Positions 42,201 to 48,060 of a stretch of DNA of 64,000 bases are shown one piece after another (position 1 is the stretch's first letter; each line of letters begins with the position of its first letter). The notes beneath the pieces are model-generated. The model had not been told where the DNA came from and made no database searches. It saw only the letters and a list, made by a program, of their open reading frames with translations. Source of the stretch: Neorhodopirellula pilleata (GTDB lineage Bacteria; Planctomycetota; Planctomycetia; Pirellulales; Pirellulaceae); NCBI RefSeq assembly GCF_007859915.1, contig NZ_SJPM01000002.1, positions 313,346-377,345 on the forward strand, read 5' to 3'. The translations under genes were made by a program, and so were the position numbers.

Positions 42201-43181
42201 CCCGACGAAGGAGTGCTGTTCAACATTTTTGTTAACGGCGAGAGTGTGAACTCGATCCGTCAAGGCGGCGAAGGCAGCCCGTGGCAGTTCACGATTCTGC
42301 CGGGCATCGACGATCGTACGGCGATGGTTCGGTTCGTGTACTCGGTGACGGGGCGACGAATCAGCGATCTCGAGTTGACCAGCCCCGAGCTCAACGTGCC
42401 GCTCGAGAACATCGAATGGAACGTCATCGCGCCGAAAGGATTCGAGCTGACCGATCACGATGGAAGTCTCGAACTGGTTCGTCAAAGCAATCAACAGCAG
42501 TACGACCGAAATTCATACCTCAAGATCGTCCAAGGACGACGACAGGCTCAAGCCGAACAGGCGACCGAGTTACTCGAACAAGCCAACGAACTGCTTCAAG
42601 CCGGTGAACAATCCAAAGCGGGTTGGGCGCTCAACAGCGTCGCCAACCGCTACGCACTCGACGCGGCTTCCAATGAAGACGCCCGCGTGCAGTTGGAAAA
42701 CCTGCAAACGCAACAAGCGATTGTTGGTTTGAACACACGTCGCCAACGTCTCTATCTCGACAACCGTCCCGACGAGGGTGCAGCGATAGACAATCAGCAA
42801 TTCCGCAACGCCGCCGCAGACAATCCGATTCTGCAAACCGACCAGATGAATTTCCGTCCGGGCCAACTCAGTGAGTTATTGCGTGGCAACACGACCTCGG
42901 ACAATGCGGTCTTGCAGCGGATCGCGGCGAGACTCGTTCGCCATCAACGCACGTCCCAACCCGCCCCTCAGGCCATCCTTATCAGTTTGCCAGAGGAAGG
43001 CGTCGTTTACACGTTTGGCCGCAGTGTCCAGGTTACCGAGAATGCTCCGTTGAAGCTCGAACTCGAATTCGCCCACCAACAACGACTCGGGTTTTGGAAG
43101 TCCAGTTTAGTCCTCATCGTGCTGGCGATTCTCGCGGCCACACTCGCGATCACCCGTCGCCCAACGCTCGCCCGCGAATAG
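36207..43181 (+). CDS. Giant (2,324-residue) multi-pass protein with two large ectodomains, unknown function
   Basis: The start overlaps the vWA gene by 8 bp. A signal peptide (ends SVSAQ) is followed by a beta-rich ectodomain of about 1,000 residues. A membrane block has helices near 1047-1070, 1072-1097, 1126-1152, 1161-1178 and 1183-1206. A basic cytoplasmic loop (QRGKAWSRQRRQEK) leads to a sixth, signal-peptide-like helix (about 1234-1252). A second beta-rich ectodomain of about 1,040 residues, a helical segment (about 2100-2180) and a C-terminal helix (about 2298-2316) complete it. Positive charges sit on the predicted inside of every helix pair. A loose motif (G-x-x-x-x-x-W ... L-x-V-x-L ... 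V-x-G-x-x-x-x-x-V) recurs at least seven times across both halves. I recognise no characterised family. Confidence 0.85.
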   Translation: MNKTLLMYPTWSRLLACFWVVLFLSSSVSAQNDEKPSTPPTIDQDATGRIVIEAHGLGKIPEPKVIYTASSKAKVNVGETRIEQEIEINAKVLQGKATMLSLGINGDGEITNVRGEGLQSWSVRREGESRFLDLSVNEGVTELNVNVNARSVEYELPSSIVVTHLSPGAAIGFSSEVEFVYATNVQGKVTDASGFAPLGSPEPASRYQTTTGGQLTLSLGRRGAAPGPAEIVDTTLEGVLHDNGGSMQFELRGRVLVTHANAEITILKGNAAISEVPVDPHYRLRLTSENGQNVYKMIFLETGDFPIALDFVATLSSAENARRSLDFTIAGGAVVPLTLEGLGGDIEFQREPTLIVPQRRDDAWIGFLPASGHAKLAWKPSRSTGEGKLFFTTTGQIEASVGAGLMRQNHSIVYQILQGELKSVQMRLHGPGEILDVSGTNIVGWQTNGEGDQRLLEITLSQPVTSECQFLVRSQTTFDDFPVRVEGLRVDPIGAIRHSGFLRVINSGSVRFEPVDLLGLTQLSPDQYPGEASGARQVFVYRFPAGEHRFSIDADRVQPEVNVSQLIVYGLSETDRMMTADIELDIREAAIREWDFSIPSDYSIVAVTGAAIADYVAASDVNEGRRNLKVIFSQEVIGRQLVTFTLEKSEAAAAGDWVLPRLGYPDAKTVRGDIGITATAGFRISMGATDWLVEKPLSYFPKPTANLQQAFRIRQPEWSATMRIELLDRSVQSDVFHLYSLSDETIYGSVLINYFVTGSPVSEWRISVPESLGNVMVDGQDVRTWRRDGDTLIVSLHQPVMGPCTLLVTFEEKTDATDQSFSAGLITPMDVQGERGYLHIVSPMQVEIQSVSISDELLRLDPLELPAELRLLSTAPSLGTWQYTERPFVLNLKVNWFHPGTMVTQVVEFAEANSRVSADGELVTDITYFLKSRGGRSLRLKLPSEPARLWEVSVNGEPVTARAAEDSTLIPLPGGSDPNEPVQVQLRVGKPAVSESHPQLELPTVDAPVLKMQWNVTGDEKHALLPTGGTVSPPIPVSPPSGFAWVVRNGIGTLVLIAALVGLAIGSRRRSGVLQFAAMASVLISLFLCLLMVDAAMADRRPPLPLQLSLPILAAGEPIVLNVANTPMWWVNFSWLGAFAMLGGVAAMVFSFTKENAVERVSIRSAGMFLFAIGLLCHGDAAGWFYALLALFIAIFLLVPLAHQLVQRGKAWSRQRRQEKSQPSVGDSIGPATSLVIGFVFAITTAGSSFAAVPDGFQAADSISQEWKVTHEDDRLAAIAKIAVTGKPGDQFVLLHAPAVLTQFDGKGLRLTKSEIPGIGMAYVVSIPLSDEKAEQEVVSEKTASTSAKTISANAFEANFEYQLEAVHPRESVPVLTGDAAVATIRFHYDESGWEVRSPTAVRIESVEADDSTQAAILLGPGDASVSLQPTARDVSTETTKYFVEASNLYLPGPGVIDGRHRFQIRTSQGEVRQLRVSVASGLTVSSVNGPVGAWQFDADSGELNLQIEPAQSDSFQIEIETQRGLDPLPADATLRPLRVQDAAGEVGLVAIAFGADAQPEKITANGMSVVNLGDFDAGMLPGNDAVLHRVVRYGADGGELIIRVAPVAPEVRVLSQQVLSLGDERVVLNVNFTAEITRAGLFQLSFPLPVGLEVESLSGPSLHHWAERTEGDQREIVLHLNGKTIGTQTFVLTLSGPTPNEIREWELPRFELNEATRQSGELIVRPTTGIRLRTVTRHNVSEIDSRSVSNSEVGSLAFRLLQKDWNLTLGIEKLDPWVTGQVLHAVSLREGQTRTTLVANFDVQNASIRQLEVVLPIEDADEIKTLRASGDTVSDLVRTGPNTNTWVVEFKRRVVGKVEFKIEYERRGDRVDDSETLTPVKFPEARQTAYYFAVRAGGRLELEHDELPDGWQRADWNSVPSPLRDAESRGAPVLTVRSVSTTGSLVIHAKRHSLADALKLRVAKGTLTTVVSPAGDQLTAVELTVDVIQRSNLSVRLPDEGVLFNIFVNGESVNSIRQGGEGSPWQFTILPGIDDRTAMVRFVYSVTGRRISDLELTSPELNVPLENIEWNVIAPKGFELTDHDGSLELVRQSNQQQYDRNSYLKIVQGRRQAQAEQATELLEQANELLQAGEQSKAGWALNSVANRYALDAASNEDARVQLENLQTQQAIVGLNTRRQRLYLDNRPDEGAAIDNQQFRNAAADNPILQTDQMNFRPGQLSELLRGNTTSDNAVLQRIAARLVRHQRTSQPAPQAILISLPEEGVVYTFGRSVQVTENAPLKLELEFAHQQRLGFWKSSLVLIVLAILAATLAITRRPTLARE

Positions 43182-43237
43182 ATTCGCGGCGCAGCACGAT
43201 TTAGCGTAGCGAAACTCGCCAAGTGTTTCGGCACCGT

Positions 43238-44206
43238 TCACCAACTTTCCGGCGGCTCTTGCAGAACGAGCTTTCCAACACACGCCCCGATCAGGGCGGC
43301 GGAAACCAAGGCCGCGACCGGAACTCGCACCTTGCCACTAAACCTTCGTAGCGGAAAGTCGACAAGGGCGACGATCGTGGGAAGAAATAGCGAGACCGCA
43401 TACAGCCACGTTGGGTATTCTTCCCATGTATAAAACCTTGCCGTCGTCACCGTGGTCGCGATCAAACCGGCGACCGGCAACGTGATCGCCGCTGACAACC
43501 CGGCGATGGCGGCCTCATTGTCTTGGGCCGGCTCGTTGGTCTGATCGGATGCACGGATCGTTGCCCAACTCGCTGCGAGCATCGCTCCGACGGTGGCCCC
43601 AATCCCGGCCAGTGTCCATTCCGCCGGCGCGGCGTAGTTGAGCGATGCCAAAAGAAACGCGGGGCCGATCCCCGCTATCATGACAAGCAGCGACCACACT
43701 TTAGCACCCGAGCGAATCAATCCGTCCAACGCGAACGTATTCAATACAACCGAAGCGACCATCAGCGCGGACCACGGTCGATGCAAATGCAACGAATCCT
43801 GCCACGCTTCACCGTGAGGGATCGCAACGTAGGCGAGCAAGCATGCGAACACCGCAGCGGCAACCCATCGGGCCGCCGTCATTCGCTGGTCGCCAGCGTG
43901 CGACGGCACCAACGTCAACAACAGCAACGGCCACAACGCGGTTTGCCATGCTTCGACGCCAAGCAAACGTTGTGACCAACCCACCTCGGCGGTCATCCAT
44001 TGACGGGCCGCCATGGCGATCACCAGTCCCGTCCACCATCCCAATCCCACAGTGATCCCGCCGACTCCGCTGCTCCGGCGAGGCGTTACGGTCTCATCCA
44101 CGCCGACTCGTCGCGCGATCAAGTGCTTGCCCAACAAGGCGGCAACGCATGCCGCCGTCATTGGAACAACGACACACCACAAAACGATTTCGGTGTTCAA
44201 GGACAA
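43238..44206 (-). CDS. Multi-pass membrane protein of unknown function
   Basis: A 322-residue, strongly hydrophobic protein with roughly eight to nine membrane helices. No enzyme motif was recognised. The best start is the TTG at 44206, 10 bp after the stop of the upstream YceI-like gene, so the two are probably co-transcribed; an internal ATG 16 codons on is an alternative. It converges with the giant-protein gene, and the 56-bp gap shows no clear terminator. Confidence 0.6.
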   Translation of the reverse strand: MSLNTEIVLWCVVVPMTAACVAALLGKHLIARRVGVDETVTPRRSSGVGGITVGLGWWTGLVIAMAARQWMTAEVGWSQRLLGVEAWQTALWPLLLLTLVPSHAGDQRMTAARWVAAAVFACLLAYVAIPHGEAWQDSLHLHRPWSALMVASVVLNTFALDGLIRSGAKVWSLLVMIAGIGPAFLLASLNYAAPAEWTLAGIGATVGAMLAASWATIRASDQTNEPAQDNEAAIAGLSAAITLPVAGLIATTVTTARFYTWEEYPTWLYAVSLFLPTIVALVDFPLRRFSGKVRVPVAALVSAALIGACVGKLVLQEPPESW

Positions 44207-44215
44207 CAGAGGAAC

Positions 44216-44776
44216 CTAGGGTTGGAAAACGAGCATCGCGTTGATGTCGACGACCGCATCGACTTTGCCTTCACCGTAAGTCATTCCCCACTTGGTGCGG
44301 TCGATCTTGAATTCGGCCTTCAGGTTGCATACCCCCTTCTCCACATTGCAAACGATCGGAACCTTGACTTCATTGGTCTTGCCCAACATGGTCAGCTTCC
44401 CGGTCACGAATCCCGCGTTGGGTGCGTCTCCCGCAGTCATCGACGTTGATTCGAACTTGATCTTGGGGTACTTCCGCACGTCAAAGAAGTCGGGGTTCTT
44501 CAAATGATTCGTCAATTTAGGATTGTCCGACCAAAGGCTGGTCGCATCGATCTCGATCACCAACGATCCGTCAGCAAGATTGTTGGGAGATAGCTTGGCT
44601 TCGGCCGAGAACTCTTTGAATCCGCCCTCATGACTACCGTCCGGTTTGCGACCGACAAAATTAATTTTGGACGCCTTCGCATCCAATTCCGCCGCCGACA
44701 GCGTCGGCACGTCGGACAACGTGAGCTGAGAGACAACCAACAAAGCAAAGGTCAACGTCGCGAAAGTTACACGCAT
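44216..44776 (-). CDS. YceI-family periplasmic lipid-binding protein
   Basis: A 186-residue lipocalin-like protein. The start at 44776 (MRVTFATLTFALLVVSQLTL) gives a signal peptide; the longer frame upstream lacks coding character. Family features are 'KINFVGRKPDGSHEGGFKEF', 'LWSDNPKLTNHLKNPDFFDV', 'YPKIKFESTS' and 'VTGKLTMLGKTNEVKVPI'. YceI proteins bind polyisoprenoid or amide lipids in the periplasm. The ligand here is unknown. Confidence 0.9.
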   Translation of the reverse strand: MRVTFATLTFALLVVSQLTLSDVPTLSAAELDAKASKINFVGRKPDGSHEGGFKEFSAEAKLSPNNLADGSLVIEIDATSLWSDNPKLTNHLKNPDFFDVRKYPKIKFESTSMTAGDAPNAGFVTGKLTMLGKTNEVKVPIVCNVEKGVCNLKAEFKIDRTKWGMTYGEGKVDAVVDINAMLVFQP

Positions 44777-45208
44777 GGTGTGGTTCCAGAGAAAGGGTTT
44801 CGAACTCGATAACGCCACGATCATAGCATAGGCGGCGAGCAAGTACGATTTAACTCTGATTAATGTTTTGGCGATTGCGTAGGTGAGGAAGCGTGGTACG
44901 TTGATCTGTTGGCCTGCGCCATGCGTGCATCCAGGTGCCGCATTTTGGTTTTCGTCGTTTCGGTGGAAGCCTAGCGATTCGCGGTACGTTCTCATCGAGA
45001 ATCCTCTCCGATCAGACAAGCCGCTGCAAATGCTTGTCCCGTTGTCATGAACGGGTTTTCTGATTAGCCGAAACATGACCTTTCCTGGCAGGATGTTCAT
45101 CGGCATTGACGCGGGCATGATGCCTTCCTGACTTGGTTCGAGCATGTTTGTAAGGCGTCGTCCGAGTAATGACAGCAGGATCGAATCGAACCAACTAGGG
45201 AATAATGA
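44777..45208. other. Divergent intergenic region, no gene seen
   Basis: A 432-bp gap between the minus-strand YceI gene and the plus-strand sugar cluster. The open frame running through it on the minus strand is an upstream extension of yceI without signal-peptide or family similarity, so I do not call it. An AT-rich patch lies near 44846-44870. AGGGA at about 45197 serves as the ribosome-binding site of the next gene. The promoter of the whole sugar cluster should lie here. Confidence 0.5.
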
Positions 45209-46990
45209 ATGGAACGCATGGAAGGGAATGAACTATCCAGGGGGCTCGTCAAAGGAGTCGCGGTTGTTCTGGGCTATGAGGTTCAGCGGACGATTGCGTT
45301 GCCGAAGCCGGGTGTCTCGGAGTCAAGCTTGCGTACCAACTCGCGAGTCGAATGCGAACGGATGGACGAGGCGTTGGAGGAATCCAAACGAGACCTGCAT
45401 GCCCTCAATGTTCTCGCCGGCGGTCAACCCTCCATCGTCTCGGCGATCGCGTTGGTTTCGGCCCATGCGGCCATGGCAGGTGAGATTGCATCGTTGGTGA
45501 AAGAGCGGATAGTGAACGATCTTGTCGGGGTCGAAGAGGCATTGGATTCTGTTATCAGTCAAACGGTCAGCCGATTGGCCAAGATCGACAACGATTATCT
45601 TCGGGAGAGAGAGACGGATGTTCGCGATGTTGGGCGTCGAATGATGCGTCATCTGATGGGTTTGACATCGACGAACTTCGCCGAGCTTCCCCCGGGCACC
45701 ATCATCGTTGCACGCGAATTGGTTCCCTCCGATGCGATCGCCTTGGCTGATTCGGGCGTCGTCGGAGTGGTAACGCAGGTCGGAGGGAGACTCGGACACA
45801 CCGCCATCATCGCTCGATCACTCGGCATTCCCGCTGTCTCTGGCATATCGAACGTCGCGCAAAGAATCACTAGCGGGATGACGCTCTTAATCGACGCCGA
45901 GGCCGGCATCGTCATCGCTCAGCCTGACGAAGATGAGATTGCAGATTTCGACGCACGAGTCGCTCAATCCAAACGTCTTTCCGAGGCGTCGGTTGCGATG
46001 AACACGGGGCCGTGTCGAACGTCCGATGGACAGGAAATTGTCCTTTACGGCAATGTCGGTTTGCCAGCCGATCTTGATCAGGTTCTATCGCTCGGACTCG
46101 CAGGGGTTGGATTGTTCCGAACCGAATTTCTTTACTTGCAATCCAAGCAAAGACCAAACGCAGAGGCGCAGCGCCATCTTTATGCTCAGATGTCCCAGCG
46201 GCTCGGCGACCGGCCGCTGGTCATCCGCACGTTTGATCTAGGTGGAGAAAAGCTGCCTCCATTTCTCCTTCACGACGAGCGATTGGACCCGTCGAGTTTG
46301 AACTTGCGAGGATTGAGATTCTCGCTAGTTGAAAAACAGTTGCTTCGCGAGCAATTGACGGCGATCGTCCAGGTCGCTCAGGAAGCCGACGTGAGAATCT
46401 TACTTCCGATGGTGATCGGCGGGCATGACTTCGCTCAAGCAATCGCCATGATCGAGGAAGTTGTCGTCGAATCCAATAGTCTGAAGCGGCCGCAAATCGG
46501 AGCCATGGTCGAAACGCCTGCAGCGCTGTTCTGCCTCGATGAGATTCTCGAACTCGCTAACTTTATTACCATCGGCACAAATGACTTGACGCAGTATCTC
46601 CTAGCGGCAGACCGTGAATTGTCCGCAGGGAACGAGCACGTCACAGCGATGCATCCGGCGGTAATACGAGCGATTGATGAAGTTGTGATGGCCGCCAAAC
46701 GCTGGGATTGTCCGGTTTGCGTCTGTGGTGAAGAAGCCGGCGAGGTGGAGTTCGCCATGTTATTAATCGGCCTCGGGATTCGCGAGTTGAGTGTTAGTCC
46801 TGCGAGAGTTGGAGAACTCCGAGAAGCGATTGCAAAGCTCGACACGTCATACGCTCGTGACTTGGCAGATCAAGCTCGCGCGTGTCGCAGCCCCCAGGAG
46901 GTCCGGGAACTTTTCACGTTCCCTCGTCTAAGTGAGAACAACTCAAGACCACGCAACCAATGGTCCGATTCGTTGAGGATCTGCCCGTGA
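45209..46990 (+). CDS. ptsI: PTS enzyme I-like phosphoenolpyruvate-protein phosphotransferase
   Basis: A 593-residue homologue of enzyme I, which autophosphorylates from PEP and passes phosphate to HPr. It shows the N-terminal glycine-rich start (LSRGLVKGVAVV), a helical HPr-binding region (about 45-145), the swivelling His domain with H197 in GGRLGHTAIIARSLGIPAV, and the PEP-binding barrel (LFRTEFLYL, VIRTFDLGGEK, FITIGTNDLTQYLLAADR, VCVCGEEAGE with the conserved Cys). The residues before the phosphorylated His are L-G instead of the usual T-S. No HPr or enzyme II gene is nearby. It heads a cluster of sugar-active enzymes, so a regulatory or dedicated phosphoryl-transfer role is possible. 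Confidence 0.87.
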   Translation: MERMEGNELSRGLVKGVAVVLGYEVQRTIALPKPGVSESSLRTNSRVECERMDEALEESKRDLHALNVLAGGQPSIVSAIALVSAHAAMAGEIASLVKERIVNDLVGVEEALDSVISQTVSRLAKIDNDYLRERETDVRDVGRRMMRHLMGLTSTNFAELPPGTIIVARELVPSDAIALADSGVVGVVTQVGGRLGHTAIIARSLGIPAVSGISNVAQRITSGMTLLIDAEAGIVIAQPDEDEIADFDARVAQSKRLSEASVAMNTGPCRTSDGQEIVLYGNVGLPADLDQVLSLGLAGVGLFRTEFLYLQSKQRPNAEAQRHLYAQMSQRLGDRPLVIRTFDLGGEKLPPFLLHDERLDPSSLNLRGLRFSLVEKQLLREQLTAIVQVAQEADVRILLPMVIGGHDFAQAIAMIEEVVVESNSLKRPQIGAMVETPAALFCLDEILELANFITIGTNDLTQYLLAADRELSAGNEHVTAMHPAVIRAIDEVVMAAKRWDCPVCVCGEEAGEVEFAMLLIGLGIRELSVSPARVGELREAIAKLDTSYARDLADQARACRSPQEVRELFTFPRLSENNSRPRNQWSDSLRICP

Positions 46991-48060
46991 TCGAAACACG
47001 ATCCAATTCGTTGCTGTTGAAACCGAGCGATATTCAACCATCACGCGATGACTTTGAAGTCGTCGGCGTATTCAATCCTGCCGTCGCAATGATCGGCGAC
47101 GAGTTGTACATGTTGGCACGAGTTGCCGAGCGTGCAGCCGAATCACGAGTCGGATGGACGGCGCTTCCTCTTCAAACTTTATCAGGGACTATCGAGATCG
47201 AATGGTTTCGCGATGTGGATCTCCACGTAGTCGATGCTCGCGTGGTCGCATTGAAGAAAAATGACGACCTGCGGCTGACGTCCGTTTCGCATATGCAACT
47301 GTTTCGCTCGACGAACCGCAGCGGTACTGACTGGGAGTTCGTATCAGCGATTCTTCCCGAAGGTCGGTGGGAAACATATGGCATCGAGGATCCCCGCATC
47401 ACCAAGATTGAAAGTACTTTCTGGATCACCTATGTGGCGGTATCCCCAATGGGGGCAGCCACGGCCTTGATGTCCACATCGAACTTCGTCACGTTTGATC
47501 GACACGGCATTATTTTTTCTTGCGAAAACAAAGATGTGGTGCTTTTCCCCAGTCGCATCGCGGGCGACTTCGTCGCGTTACATCGTCCGAACCCCCATTC
47601 CCACTTCAGCCCCCCGCAGATTTGGCTCGCTCGATCGCCGGACCTGATTCATTGGGGACGGCATGAGTTCGTTCTCGGTGGAATGCATGCTTGGGAAGGT
47701 GACCGCGTCGGAAGTGGAACGCCGCCGATTCTGTGTGACGAGGGTTGGCTGACGCTCTATCACGGCAGTAATCGGTCGAATATCGCTGGTACCGTCGGTT
47801 GCTATTCGGCGGGGGCTCTCTTACTTGATCGTGATCAGCCTAGCCGCGTGCTCGCCCGCACAAGTGAACCGATCATGCAACCGGCTACTGAGTTTGAAAA
47901 AAACGGATTTGTCCCCAACGTTGTTTTTCCGACAGCGATGCTGGACCGTGGGGACGAACTTCAGATTTTCTATGGGGCCGCTGACACCTGTGTCGCCTCG
48001 GCTCAATTTTCGAAGCAATCCGTGTTGGATTCGCTTGTACGACAAGACCAAAGCAAATGA
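46987..48060 (+). CDS. GH130-family glycoside phosphorylase/hydrolase (short form)
   Basis: About 357 residues, five-bladed propeller type. Family GH130 includes beta-1,4- and beta-1,2-mannosyl phosphorylases and hydrolases acting in the cytoplasm. Seen here: 'GVFNPAVAMIGDELYMLARV', the G-I-E-D-P-R-I motif near residue 135 with the likely catalytic Asp, 'LHRPNPHSHFSPPQIWLARS', and 'NGFVPNVVFPTA' near the C-terminus. The GTG at 46987 overlaps the stop of the enzyme I gene (GTGA), with GGAT just upstream; an ATG at 46960 would add nine residues. No signal peptide. Its stop overlaps the next ATG. Confidence 0.87.
   Translation: MIETRSNSLLLKPSDIQPSRDDFEVVGVFNPAVAMIGDELYMLARVAERAAESRVGWTALPLQTLSGTIEIEWFRDVDLHVVDARVVALKKNDDLRLTSVSHMQLFRSTNRSGTDWEFVSAILPEGRWETYGIEDPRITKIESTFWITYVAVSPMGAATALMSTSNFVTFDRHGIIFSCENKDVVLFPSRIAGDFVALHRPNPHSHFSPPQIWLARSPDLIHWGRHEFVLGGMHAWEGDRVGSGTPPILCDEGWLTLYHGSNRSNIAGTVGCYSAGALLLDRDQPSRVLARTSEPIMQPATEFEKNGFVPNVVFPTAMLDRGDELQIFYGAADTCVASAQFSKQSVLDSLVRQDQSK

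Noticed and set aside
36207..43181. Sequencing or assembly fusion of two genes
   Set aside because: The frame stays open with consistent composition through the membrane block, and positive charges follow the inside rule across the join. A natural fusion is more likely, though not proven.
44777..45145. N-terminal extension of the YceI protein
   Set aside because: It would bury the signal peptide at residue 124; the ATG at 44776 gives a normal secreted YceI.
45209..46990. PEP synthase or pyruvate phosphate dikinase
   Set aside because: There is no N-terminal ATP-grasp domain; the order HPr-binding helices, His domain, PEP barrel is that of enzyme I.
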